A stretch of 24,032 nucleotides of DNA from Actinomycetota bacterium (GTDB lineage Bacteria > Actinomycetota > AC-67). The notes under the pieces are model-generated. The model was not told the DNA's origin, searched no databases, and saw only the letters and a list, made by a program, of their open reading frames with translations. The stretch is from positions 1-24,032 of the forward strand of contig VAYV01000023.1 of assembly GCA_005883175.1 (NCBI GenBank), written 5' to 3'. This document shows positions 6,804 through 14,766 of the stretch, piece after piece. Made by a program: the position numbers and the translations under genes. Position 1 is the first letter of the stretch; every line of letters starts with the position of its first letter.

Positions 6804-8717
6804 GTGGCGAAAAGCGCCGAGTACACAAGCAAAGACATCCAGGTCCTCGAAGGGCTCGAAGCCGTCCGCAAGCGGCCCGGGATGTACATCGGGACGACGG
6901 GATCCAGCGGCCTGCACCACCTCGTCTACGAGGTGGTCGACAACGCGATCGATGAGGCGTTGGCGGACCGCTCGACCAAGATAGACGTCGACCTCTACGA
7001 CGACGGGAGCGTTGCCGTCAGCGACGACGGCGCCGGCATCCCGGTCACCCCGATCCCGGGGAACAAGGACAAGCGGCCTGCGCTCGAGGTCGTCATGACC
7101 GTGCTGCACGCCGGCGGGAAGTTCGGAGGCGGCGGCTACCAGGTCTCCGGAGGCTTGCACGGCGTCGGCGTGTCGGTCGTGAACGCGCTGTCCTCGAAGC
7201 TGGAGGTGGAAGTCCACCGCGACGGATACGTATGGCACGCTTCGTTCACGCGCGGCCGCACGGTGCAGAAGACGACCAAAGGCAAGCCGACCAAGCGCAC
7301 CGGGACGACCGTGCGGTTCTGGCCGGACGCCCAGATGTTCGAAGAGACGCTGGAGTTCAAGGCCGACATCCTCGCGCAGCGCCTGAAGGAGCTGGCGTAC
7401 CTCACGCGGGGGGTGACGATCACGCTCACCGACCATCGCAAGGAGCCGCCGGCCGTTCAGACGTGGAAGGCGTCGGGGGGCATCGCCGACTTCGTCAAGG
7501 CGCTCAACACCGGGCGCGAGACCCTCAACAAGGTCGTCTACATCGAAGCGAACGAAGAAGGCCGGGAGGCCGACATCGCGATCCAGTGGAACACGACCTA
7601 CAACGACTCGCTGCACTCCTTCGCGAACACGATCAACACCCACGAAGGCGGGATGCACGAGGAAGGCTTCAAGAAGGCGCTCACGAACGTCGTCAACCGG
7701 TACGCGCGCGAGAAGGGCCACCTGAAAGAGAAAGACGAGAACCTCCAGGGCGAAGACATCCGGGAGGGCATCGTCGCGATCGTAAGCGTGAAGCTCCGCG
7801 AGCCGCAGTTCGAAGGCCAGACGAAGACGAAGCTCGGCAACACCGAGATCCGCTCGTTCGTGGAGCGCGTCGTCAACGACCGGCTGCGCGACTGGTTGGA
7901 GGAGCACCCTACCGAGGCCAATCGGGTCGCGCGCAAAGGCGTCGCGGCCGCGCAGGCGCGGCAGGCAGCGAAGAAGGCGCGCGACATCGCGCGCAAGGGC
8001 GCGTTCGAGGGCGGCGGCTTGCCCGGCAAGCTCGCCGACTGCTCGTCCCGGGACCCCGACGCGACCGAGATCTTCATCGTCGAGGGAGACTCGGCGGGCG
8101 GGAGCGCAAAGGCTGCGCGGAACCGGGAGAACCAAGCGATCCTGCCGATCCGCGGCAAGATCCTGAACGTCGAGAAGGCGCGGATCGACAAGACACTCGA
8201 GAACCAAGAGATCCGTGCCCTGATCAACGCGATCGGCACCGGCATAGGCGACGAGCTCGACATGTCGAAGCGCCGCTACGGGAAGATCGTGATGCTGACC
8301 GACGCCGACGTCGACGGCGCGCACATCCGGACGCTGCTGTTGACGTTCCTCTTCCGGCACATGCGCCCCTTGATCGAAGGCGGGTACGTCTACGCGGCGA
8401 AGCCGCCGCTGTATTCGATCCGTTTCGGCGCGAGCGAGGTGCACTACGTCTTCAGCGACAAAGAGCGCGACGAGCTGATCGCTCAGAAGGGCAAGAAGCC
8501 GTCGACGCCGCCGACTCGATTCAAGGGCTTGGGTGAGATGTTCGCCGAGGAGCTGTGGGGGACGACCATGAACCCCGAGACCCGCACGTTGGTGCGCGTC
8601 TCCCTGGAGGACGCGGCCGTCGCCGACCAGATCTTCACCGTGCTGATGGGGGAAGACGTCGAAGGTAGGCGTGAGTTCATCCAAGAGAACGCGCAAGACG
8701 CGTTCGTCGATGCGTAA
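6804..8717 (+). CDS. gyrB: DNA gyrase subunit B
   Basis: GyrB is the ATPase subunit of gyrase, which introduces negative supercoils. From GTG 6804, with AGGAGAG about seven bases before it, the protein has 637 residues. The GHKL ATPase domain shows VRKRPGMYIG, VVDNAIDEA, SDDGAGIP and the lid GGLHGVGVSVVNAL. The transducer contains NTHEGGMHEEGF and KLREPQFEGQTKTKLGN. The TOPRIM domain has EGDSAGGSA (Glu427) and DADVDGAHI (Asp500, Asp502, Asp504), followed by the tail motif RFKGLGEMFAEELW. Longer upstream starts would add residues with no family similarity from the leader. gyrA follows after 13 bases. All conserved blocks are present in order, so this gene is intact. Confidence 0.97.
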   Translation: MAKSAEYTSKDIQVLEGLEAVRKRPGMYIGTTGSSGLHHLVYEVVDNAIDEALADRSTKIDVDLYDDGSVAVSDDGAGIPVTPIPGNKDKRPALEVVMTVLHAGGKFGGGGYQVSGGLHGVGVSVVNALSSKLEVEVHRDGYVWHASFTRGRTVQKTTKGKPTKRTGTTVRFWPDAQMFEETLEFKADILAQRLKELAYLTRGVTITLTDHRKEPPAVQTWKASGGIADFVKALNTGRETLNKVVYIEANEEGREADIAIQWNTTYNDSLHSFANTINTHEGGMHEEGFKKALTNVVNRYAREKGHLKEKDENLQGEDIREGIVAIVSVKLREPQFEGQTKTKLGNTEIRSFVERVVNDRLRDWLEEHPTEANRVARKGVAAAQARQAAKKARDIARKGAFEGGGLPGKLADCSSRDPDATEIFIVEGDSAGGSAKAARNRENQAILPIRGKILNVEKARIDKTLENQEIRALINAIGTGIGDELDMSKRRYGKIVMLTDADVDGAHIRTLLLTFLFRHMRPLIEGGYVYAAKPPLYSIRFGASEVHYVFSDKERDELIAQKGKKPSTPPTRFKGLGEMFAEELWGTTMNPETRTLVRVSLEDAAVADQIFTVLMGEDVEGRREFIQENAQDAFVDA

Positions 8718-8730
8718 GAGGAAACGGTAG

Positions 8731-11187
8731 ATGCCTGACGTACCACTTGAACAAAACATCGAACAGATCGAGATCGAAGAAGAGGTAAAGCGCTCATACC
8801 TCGACTACGCGATGAGCGTGATCGTCGGGCGCGCGCTGCCTGACGTGCGCGACGGCCTCAAGCCGGTGCACCGGCGCATCCTCCACTCGATGAACGAGAA
8901 CGGGCTACGCCCGGCGAGCCCGTACCGCAAGTCTGCGCGCGTCGTCGGTGACGTGATCGGTAAGTATCATCCCCACTCGCCCGACGCGGTGTACGACGCC
9001 CTCGCGCGCATGGCCCAGGACTTCGCGATGCGCGCGACGCTCGTCGACGGGCGCGGGAACTTCGGTTCGGTCGACGGCGACAAGCCGGCCGCACAGCGAT
9101 ACACCGAATGCCGCCTCGCGGCGCTCGCGATGGAGCTGCTCCGCGACATCGACGAAGAGACCGTCGAGCTCGTCCCGAACTACGACGGCGAGGAGCGCGA
9201 ACCATCCGTTCTGCCGGCGCGCTTCCCGAACATGCTCGTGAACGGCTCGACCGGCATCGCGGTCGGCATGGCGACGAACATCCCGCCACACAACCTCGGC
9301 GAGGTGATCGACGCGACGATCGCGATGATCGACACCCCGGATATCACTGCCGAGCAGCTGCTCGAGCACGTGAAGGGTCCCGACTTCCCCAACGGCGGGA
9401 TCATCATGGGCCGCCAGGGCGTGTACGACGCGTTGCTGACCGGACGGGGCTCGATCAAGGTGCGCGCGCACTGCACGGTGGAAGAGGTGCGCGGCGACCG
9501 CCAGCGGATCGTCGTCAGCGACCTGCCGTACATGGTGTCGGGGGACAGGGTGCTCGAAAAGATCGCGACCTTGGTGAAGAACAAGGTGGTCACCGGCATC
9601 CCGGCCACGCACAACGCGCTTCGGAACGAGAGCAAGAAGGAAGTGCGGCTCGTGATCGAGCTGTCGAAGGATGCGATCCCCCAGGTCGTACTCAACAACC
9701 TCTTCAAGCACACGCAGCTGCAGGACAACTTCCCCGTGAACATGCTCGCGTTGGTCGACGGGCTACAGCCGCGCGTGCTGAACATCCAGCAGATCCTCGG
9801 GCACTACATCGACCACCAGATCGAGGTCGTCACCAACCGGACGAAGTACCGCCTCCGCAAGGCCCAAGAGCGTGCGCACGTGTTGGAAGGGCTGCTCATC
9901 GCGCTGAACAACCTCGACGCCGTGATCGCGCTGATCCGCAACTCGGCGAGCGTCGACGAAGCGCGCGAAGGATTGATCGCGCAGTTCCACCTGAGCGAGA
10001 TCCAGGCCAACGCGATCCTCGACATGCAGCTGCGCCGGCTGGCCGCGCTGGAGCGCCAGAAGATCCAGGACGAACACGACGAGCTCCAGGCGCAGATCAA
10101 GGAGTTCAAGGCGATCCTGGCCGACCCGAAGAAGGTCCTCGCGCTGATCAAAGAAGAGCTCTCCGAGATCAAGGAGAAGTTCGCCCAGCCCCGGCGCACC
10201 GAGATCCAGGTCGACTCGGGCGACATCGACATCGAGGACCTGATCGCCGACGACGACGTCGTCGTCACGATCACGCGCTCGGGCTACATCAAGCGCGTGC
10301 CTGCGAACGTGTACCGGACGCAAGGGCGTGGGGGGAAGGGGATCAGAGGCGCGCGCCCGAAGCAAGACGACATCGTCGCGCACCTGCTGACCACGTCGAA
10401 CCACGCGTACGTGCTGTTCTTCTCCAACCGCGGCAAGGTGTACCGCATCAAGGCGCACGAGATCCCCGAGAAGGATCGCACCGCGCGCGGGATCTCGATC
10501 CGGAACCTGCTGCCGTTGCAGAGCGACGAGTCGATCGCAGCGGTGATCGACACCCGTGACTACGAGACGCATCGGTTCCTCGTCATCGCGACGAAGCGCG
10601 GCATTATCAAGAAAACCGCGTTCCAGGCGTACGATTCGTCGCGGCGCGACGGTATCATCGCGATCAAGCTGCGGCAGGACGACGAAGTGATGCAGGTGCG
10701 CGCGACGTCGGGTGAGAACGAGCTGATCATGGTGTCCCGCAAGGGCCAGGCGATCATCTTCAACGAGAGCGAGGTCCGCCCGATGGGCCGGGACGCCCAA
10801 GGCGTGGTCGGCATGAAGTTCAAGGCCGAGGACTGGCTCGAGGCCTTCGACGTCGTCGACCCCGACGCCGAGGTCCTCGTCGTTACCGACGCCGGCTACG
10901 GCAAACGGACGCTGCTTAACAAATACCCTCGCCACCACCGCGGTGGGCAGGGTGTGAAAACGGTCGAGCTGACCCCGCGACGCGGGTTCGTCGCCGGCGC
11001 CGCCGTCGTTCGGCCCGAGAACGAGATGTTCCTGATCGCGTCCGATGGGCAGGTCATCCGCATCCCTTGTCGCGACATCTCGCGCCAGGGCAGGGCCACG
11101 ACCGGCGTCCGCGTGATGCGGCTCGAGCCCGGACAGGAGCTGGTCGCGATGGCGAAGGTCATGACAGACGAGGAAGAGGCCGAGTAG
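8731..11187 (+). CDS. gyrA: DNA gyrase subunit A with unusual quinolone-region motif
   Basis: GyrA cuts and rejoins DNA and wraps it. The 818-residue protein starts MPDVPLEQNIEQIEIEEEVK and continues SYLDYAMSVIVGRALPDVRDG. The catalytic tyrosine is Tyr124 in AAQRYTECRLA. The C-terminal pinwheel contains the GyrA box QGRGGKG, needed for DNA wrapping, followed by repeated blade motifs. In the quinolone-resistance-determining region the helix reads KYHPHSPDAVYDA. The usual form is HPHGD(S/A/T)AVYD, so Gly-Asp-Ser is replaced by Ser83-Pro84-Asp85, while the downstream acidic residue (Asp89, E. coli Asp87) is kept. The codons TCG CCC GAC at 8977-8985 confirm this. gyrB lies 13 bases upstream. Overall length and domain order are normal, and the acidic C-terminus (DEEEAE) is common. 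Confidence 0.97.
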   Translation: MPDVPLEQNIEQIEIEEEVKRSYLDYAMSVIVGRALPDVRDGLKPVHRRILHSMNENGLRPASPYRKSARVVGDVIGKYHPHSPDAVYDALARMAQDFAMRATLVDGRGNFGSVDGDKPAAQRYTECRLAALAMELLRDIDEETVELVPNYDGEEREPSVLPARFPNMLVNGSTGIAVGMATNIPPHNLGEVIDATIAMIDTPDITAEQLLEHVKGPDFPNGGIIMGRQGVYDALLTGRGSIKVRAHCTVEEVRGDRQRIVVSDLPYMVSGDRVLEKIATLVKNKVVTGIPATHNALRNESKKEVRLVIELSKDAIPQVVLNNLFKHTQLQDNFPVNMLALVDGLQPRVLNIQQILGHYIDHQIEVVTNRTKYRLRKAQERAHVLEGLLIALNNLDAVIALIRNSASVDEAREGLIAQFHLSEIQANAILDMQLRRLAALERQKIQDEHDELQAQIKEFKAILADPKKVLALIKEELSEIKEKFAQPRRTEIQVDSGDIDIEDLIADDDVVVTITRSGYIKRVPANVYRTQGRGGKGIRGARPKQDDIVAHLLTTSNHAYVLFFSNRGKVYRIKAHEIPEKDRTARGISIRNLLPLQSDESIAAVIDTRDYETHRFLVIATKRGIIKKTAFQAYDSSRRDGIIAIKLRQDDEVMQVRATSGENELIMVSRKGQAIIFNESEVRPMGRDAQGVVGMKFKAEDWLEAFDVVDPDAEVLVVTDAGYGKRTLLNKYPRHHRGGQGVKTVELTPRRGFVAGAAVVRPENEMFLIASDGQVIRIPCRDISRQGRATTGVRVMRLEPGQELVAMAKVMTDEEEAE

Positions 11188-11195
11188 CGGGGTTG

Positions 11196-11681
11196 ATGCT
11201 CCGAGAGCCGGGGCACTATACAGTCGTGATCGTGGATCAAGCGGGAAAGGATCCTCAGACCGGCCAAGCCGAGCCGATCGGCGGTGCTCCCACGCGCGCG
11301 CTCACGCGGGAACCCAAGTCGGCAGTGCAAGTCCGGCGCTTGCGGCGCGGGCGCCTGGCGGTCCGGAAGATCGATCCGGGCGCCGTCCTGAAGTTCTCCT
11401 TGGTGTTCTACTTCTGCATGCTGCTCATCATGATGCTGGCGACCGCGATCATCTTCGCGTTCCTGAAGGCGTTCGGCGTGATCGCCAACATCGAGAAGCT
11501 GTTCCAAGACCTCGACTTCCACGTCTCGATCACCGGCGGCTTCATCCTTCGCTGGTTCTTCCTCATCGGACTCGCCGGCACGATCGTGGCAACCGCGGTG
11601 ACCGTCTTTATGGCGTTCCTGTACAACCTGATCGCCGATGTCGTCGGCGGGATCGAGCTGCTCGTTACCGAGCGCGAGTAA
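11196..11681 (+). CDS. DUF3566 transmembrane protein
   Basis: The 161-residue product has a charged N-terminal half without clear structure. It then reads RRLRRGRLAVRKIDPGAVLKFS, followed by two membrane segments at about 68-92 and 125-150 and a conserved end LYNLIADVVGGIELLVTE. This is the DUF3566 family, which sits directly after gyrA in many actinobacteria (for example Rv0007). The function is unknown; the family is sometimes discussed with cell-envelope or division genes. The start is uncertain: ATG 11196 gives the longest leader-compatible form, while GTGs at 11226 and 11232 are alternatives. It lies eight bases after gyrA and is probably co-transcribed. Confidence 0.85.
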   Translation: MLREPGHYTVVIVDQAGKDPQTGQAEPIGGAPTRALTREPKSAVQVRRLRRGRLAVRKIDPGAVLKFSLVFYFCMLLIMMLATAIIFAFLKAFGVIANIEKLFQDLDFHVSITGGFILRWFFLIGLAGTIVATAVTVFMAFLYNLIADVVGGIELLVTERE

Positions 11682-11724
11682 GCGCCTCAAGCACGCTGGA
11701 CCCCGTGGTACCCTTCCCCGTCGC

Positions 11725-11798
<74 letters not shown>

Positions 11799-11824
11799 CT
11801 GCCTTTTTCTGGTCTTTCCTGCCC

Positions 11825-11854
11825 TTGTTGTGCGCGCGCCGCACGGACTAATAT
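11825..11854 (+). promoter_or_regulatory. Putative promoter for DLW-39-type gene
   Basis: TTGTTG (11825-11830), an 18-base spacer and TAATAT (11849-11854) precede the small gene at 11886. GGGGAGGG just before the GTG is a strong ribosome-binding site. The call is from pattern only. Confidence 0.45.
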
Positions 11855-11885
11855 CGCTCGAGGCTGACCTGCAGGGGAGGGAACC

Positions 11886-12032
11886 GTGGCGAAAGACAAG
11901 GAAGGCAAGCGGTCGAAGAAGGGGATCCTTGCTCTGCTGCTCGCTGCTGTTGGCGCGGTCGCGATGATCGCGAAGCGGCGCAAGGGCGGCGAAGAGGCGG
12001 GCTGGGAAGAGGCGAAGACCGACGTCTCGTAG
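11886..12032 (+). CDS. DLW-39-like small membrane protein
   Basis: The 48-residue product has a lysine-rich N-terminus, a single hydrophobic helix (ILALLLAAVGAVAMIA, about 14-29), a basic turn (KRRKGG) and an acidic end GWEEAKTDVS. DLW-39 proteins are short actinobacterial proteins found near the gyrA/tRNA region with one membrane helix and an ending like DLWxEATD; the WEEAKTD ending fits that pattern. Function is unknown. A strong Shine-Dalgarno (GGGGAGGG) lies before the GTG start, a promoter-like sequence lies upstream and a perfect hairpin follows, so this looks like a self-contained, transcribed unit between two tRNA genes. Confidence 0.75.
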   Translation: MAKDKEGKRSKKGILALLLAAVGAVAMIAKRRKGGEEAGWEEAKTDVS

Positions 12033-12047
12033 CTCCGTCTGAAGCGT

Positions 12048-12075
12048 AGAAGCGCGCGGCGGGCCGCGCGCTTCT
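12048..12075 (+). terminator. Strong hairpin terminator after DLW-39-type gene
   Basis: AGAAGCGCGCGG (12048-12059) and CCGCGCGCTTCT (12064-12075) are a perfect 12-base-pair stem with a CGGG loop, 15 bases after the stop codon. Only GCTTT follows, so the U-tract is weak, as is usual for high-GC actinobacterial terminators. It separates the gene from tRNA-Ala. Confidence 0.75.
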
Positions 12076-12101
12076 GCTTTGCGGCCTAGAATCGTGCGCG
12101 C

Positions 12102-12174
12102 GGGGACGTAGCTCAGCTGGTAGAGCACCGGCTTTGCAAGCCGGGGGTCGTGGGTTCGAGTCCCATCGTCTCCA
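12102..12174 (+). tRNA. alaT: tRNA-Ala (TGC)
   Basis: The acceptor stem is GGGGACG/CGTCTCC (one G-U pair). The anticodon stem is CCGGC/GCCGG with loop TTTGCAA, and anticodon TGC is at 12135-12137. The T arm is GTGGG TTCGAGT CCCAT. CCA is not encoded. Ile(GAT) and Ala(TGC) tRNAs after gyrA match ileT-alaT in mycobacteria. Confidence 0.95.
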
Positions 12175-12233
12175 CAGCACGGGTAAGAAACGCTCCTCAC
12201 CCAGCGGGAGGTTTGGCCTCAGCGCTGCCTCGC

Positions 12234-12239
12234 CATAAT
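12234..12239 (+). promoter_or_regulatory. Putative -10 element for leaderless transcript
   Basis: CATAAT ends six bases before the ATG at 12246, and no ribosome-binding site precedes that ATG. Transcription would start at or next to the A of ATG, giving a leaderless message, which is common in actinobacteria. No clear -35 is seen. Confidence 0.4.
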
Positions 12240-12245
12240 TCGGCT

Positions 12246-12572
12246 ATGGCCAATCGAGAAGAACGTCTGGCGCGCAACGAGGCCGCGGCGCGCGACATCA
12301 ACGAGCGCCTCGAAGAGGCGCATCCCACCGAGTCAGGCCGGTACATCCGCATGATCTGCGAGTGCGGTCGCGACGTCTGCGACCGCGTCGTTGCGATCAC
12401 GCCGCAGGAGTACGAGGAGATCCGCAGCGATCCGATCCAGTTCGTCGTCGTCCACGATCACGTTATCGGCGACGTCGAGCGCGTCGTTCTCGAGACGGAC
12501 CGTTTCGCCGTCGTTGCGAAGCGCGAGGGGATGCCGGCAGAGGCTGCCGTGCAGGAAGACCCGCTCAGCTAG
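12246..12572 (+). CDS. Conserved actinobacterial small protein with CEC cysteine motif
   Basis: I do not know a function for this 108-residue soluble protein. The N-terminus is a charged helix (REERLARNEAAARDINERLE). The centre has MICECGRDVCDRVVAI with cysteines 38, 40 and 45. The remainder is alternating strands and helices with YEEIRSDPIQFVVVHDHV and a terminal VVAKREG. Similar short actinobacterial proteins with a helix, a CxC-x4-C motif and a YExVRxDPxxFxV segment are known to me as hypothetical proteins. The cysteines with nearby acidic residues could bind a metal or be redox active, which is inference. The ATG was chosen because family-like sequence begins there and a -10 element sits six bases upstream. 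The stop overlaps the convergent ATPase gene by four bases (CTAG). Confidence 0.8.
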   Translation: MANREERLARNEAAARDINERLEEAHPTESGRYIRMICECGRDVCDRVVAITPQEYEEIRSDPIQFVVVHDHVIGDVERVVLETDRFAVVAKREGMPAEAAVQEDPLS

Positions 12573-12994
12573 TTATCGGCGCGCCCCGGAGAAACGTCGA
12601 GCTGAAACCAATAGCGTCCCGGCATCGAACCCCAACGCGAGGCGATGTGGTCGACGAGGTACAAGCCCCAGCCGGACTCCGCGCCGGGCGATGGGCGGAT
12701 AGAGCCGGCCAGGGGGCGCAGCGGAGTTTGCGACCCGTCGAAGACGTCGACGCGAAGGGTCGTCCCCGATAGGGAGCAGGTGACCTTGATCTCGTCGAAG
12801 CGGGAGAGCCCGGCGTGGCGGATGCTGTTAGACACCAACTCCGAAGCGAGGAGCTGAGCTTCCTCCAAGGCGGCTTGCGGCAAGTCCAGGTCTTCGAGCG
12901 CGCGCCGGACGACACTACCGATCCGACGCGACGGAGGAAGGGCCAACTCGAACGAGTGTGCTCCTGCTGGCTGCGTGTTCCTCGGCCCCCTCAT
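12569..12994 (-). CDS. RsbW-like ATP-binding protein (HATPase_c_2, anti-sigma factor type)
   Basis: The 141-residue protein is a stand-alone GHKL ATPase domain of the kind found in RsbW/SpoIIAB anti-sigma kinases. The N box is ASELVSNSIRHAG (Glu52, Asn56), the G1 box is RVDVFDGS (Asp84, Asp86), and the G2 box is ESGWGLYLVDHIASRWG (about 107-122). No sensor, phosphoacceptor or membrane segment is present. In actinobacteria such proteins often act as serine kinases on anti-anti-sigma partners, but no STAS protein or sigma factor gene lies next to it, so the partner is unknown. ATG 12994 is preferred; a TTG at 13027 would add eleven residues. It is divergent from the GMC oxidoreductase and overlaps its convergent neighbour by four bases. 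Confidence 0.82.
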   Translation of the reverse strand: MRGPRNTQPAGAHSFELALPPSRRIGSVVRRALEDLDLPQAALEEAQLLASELVSNSIRHAGLSRFDEIKVTCSLSGTTLRVDVFDGSQTPLRPLAGSIRPSPGAESGWGLYLVDHIASRWGSMPGRYWFQLDVSPGRADN

Positions 12995-13071
12995 CGCAAT
13001 GTTCTTTCCCTTCTGCGGACCTTTCAACCCGGGTAGCCTGGAGGCTCAACCCACAGGGTGAAGGAGGCCTC

Positions 13072-14766
13072 GTGGCATCGTCGCCGTCCGACGCAGACGT
13101 CGTCGTCATAGGCTCCGGCTTCGGCGGAAGCGTCGCCGCGCTTCGATTGACCGAGAAGGGCTACCGGGTCGCCGTTCTTGAGGCCGGCCGGCGCTTCGAC
13201 GAGTCCACCTACCCCAAGACTTCGTGGCGCGTTCGCTCGTTCTTCTGGGCGCCGAAGCTGGGGTGCTTCGGGATGCAACGCATCTCACTGCTGAAGGACG
13301 TGATGATCCTGTCGGGTGCAGGCGTCGGGGGCGGATCTCTCGTGTACGCGAACACGTTGTACGAGCCGCTCGATCCCTTCTATTCCGATCCGCAGTGGGC
13401 TCACATCACCGACTGGCGCGCGGAGCTCGCGCCCTACTACGACCAAGCGAAAAGGATGCTCGGCGTCGTTCCCAACCCGACGATCACGCCGTCGGACGAA
13501 GTGATGAAAGACGTCGCCGAGGATATGGGCGTCGGCGACACGTTCCACCCGACGCCGGTGGGTGTCTTCTTCGGTGCGCCGGGCGTCGAGGTCGACGACC
13601 CGTTCTTCGGCGGCGCCGGACCGAAACGCAAAGGTTGTATCCAGTGCGGCGAGTGCATGACGGGGTGCCGGCACGGCGCCAAGAACACGCTGCTCAAGAA
13701 CTATCTGTATCTCGCGGAGAAGGCCGGTGCGGTCGTGTATCCGATGACGACCGTTCGTACGGTGCGGCCCGACGGCGACGGATACGTTGTCGAGACCGTC
13801 GCGACCGGTGGCCGCGAACGCAAGAGTCTCCGCGCGCGCAACGTGATCTTCGCCGCAGGAACGATGGGCACGCAGAAGCTCTTGCATCGGATGCGCGACG
13901 AGGGACACTTGCCGAAGCTGTCCCGGCGACTCGGGGAGCTCACGCGCACGAACTCGGAGGCGATCCTCGGCGCGCGCACGTTCCGCAAGGACGCAGACTT
14001 CACGAAGGGTGTCGCGATCACGTCGTCGTTCCATCCCGACGCCGACACACACATCGAACCGGTGCGTTACGGCAAGCGGAGCAATGCGATGGGCTTGTTG
14101 ACGACGGCCCTCGCAGACGGTGGGAAGGGTGTGCGGTTCTTCACCTGGGTGAAAGAGGTCGCGCGCCATCCGGTACAGTTCGCGCGCAACGTGAGCATGA
14201 AGCGCTGGTCCGAGCAGACGATCATCGCCCTCGTGATGCAGACGCGAGACAACTCGATCACGTGCTACACGAAACGTGGTCTGTTCGGGCGCAAGCTCAC
14301 GTCGAAGCAGGGGCACGGCGAGCCGAACCCCACGTGGATCCCGGCCGGGCACGACGCGGTACGGCGGATGGCGAAGCGCATCGACGGCTTCCCCGGTGGC
14401 GGCTGGAACGACGTGTTCAACGTCCCGATGACCGCGCACTTCCTCGGCGGTGTCGTGATCGGCGACTCCGCCGATACCGGCGTCATCGACCCCTACCACC
14501 GCGTCTACAACTACCCGGGCCTGCACGTCGTCGACGGGTCCGCGATGTCGGCGAATCTGGGCGTGAATCCCTCGCTGACCATCACCGCGCAGGCCGAGCG
14601 CGCGATGGCGTTCTGGCCGAACAAGGCGGAAGCGGACGCGCGCCCGCCCCTCGGTTCGGCGTATGTTGGCCTCGAACCGGCCGAACCGCGGTCGCCGGTG
14701 GTGCCACAGTCGGCACCCGGCGCCCTCCGTTTGCCGCTCGTTCGCCGGCCACAAGGAGGCTCGTGA
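13072..14766 (+). CDS. FAD-dependent GMC oxidoreductase (cholesterol-oxidase-like) with cysteine cluster
   Basis: This 564-residue flavoenzyme of the glucose-methanol-choline group oxidises alcohols or sterols. The FAD-binding Rossmann motif VVIGSGFGGSVAAL is at 11-24, and a second glycine-rich stretch SGAGVGGGSLVYANTLY is at 81-97. The active-site region has MTAHFLGG and NLGVNPSLTITAQAERA near the end. It resembles ChoD-type GMC proteins more than secreted cholesterol oxidases, and no signal peptide is seen. Cysteines 189, 192, 195 and 199 (CIQCGECMTGC) have CX2CX2CX3C spacing, like a ferredoxin [4Fe-4S] ligand set. GTG 13072 follows AAGGAGG; longer starts lack family similarity. The stop shares one base with the aldehyde dehydrogenase start (TGATG), so the two are translationally coupled. 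The substrate is not known; a lipid, sterol or terpenoid alcohol is likely. Confidence 0.9.
   Translation: MASSPSDADVVVIGSGFGGSVAALRLTEKGYRVAVLEAGRRFDESTYPKTSWRVRSFFWAPKLGCFGMQRISLLKDVMILSGAGVGGGSLVYANTLYEPLDPFYSDPQWAHITDWRAELAPYYDQAKRMLGVVPNPTITPSDEVMKDVAEDMGVGDTFHPTPVGVFFGAPGVEVDDPFFGGAGPKRKGCIQCGECMTGCRHGAKNTLLKNYLYLAEKAGAVVYPMTTVRTVRPDGDGYVVETVATGGRERKSLRARNVIFAAGTMGTQKLLHRMRDEGHLPKLSRRLGELTRTNSEAILGARTFRKDADFTKGVAITSSFHPDADTHIEPVRYGKRSNAMGLLTTALADGGKGVRFFTWVKEVARHPVQFARNVSMKRWSEQTIIALVMQTRDNSITCYTKRGLFGRKLTSKQGHGEPNPTWIPAGHDAVRRMAKRIDGFPGGGWNDVFNVPMTAHFLGGVVIGDSADTGVIDPYHRVYNYPGLHVVDGSAMSANLGVNPSLTITAQAERAMAFWPNKAEADARPPLGSAYVGLEPAEPRSPVVPQSAPGALRLPLVRRPQGGS

Noticed and set aside
6636..8759. 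A long open frame of about 700 codons antisense to gyrB
   Set aside because: It is arginine/leucine-rich with no recognisable domain and mirrors the codon positions of gyrB. High-GC genes commonly leave such open antisense frames.
12569..12994. A complete anti-sigma/anti-anti-sigma switch
   Set aside because: Only the ATPase is present, with no STAS protein, phosphatase or sigma factor adjacent.
13285..14754. An open minus-strand frame within the GMC oxidoreductase gene
   Set aside because: It has no domain, has atypical composition and lies fully inside a well-supported gene.
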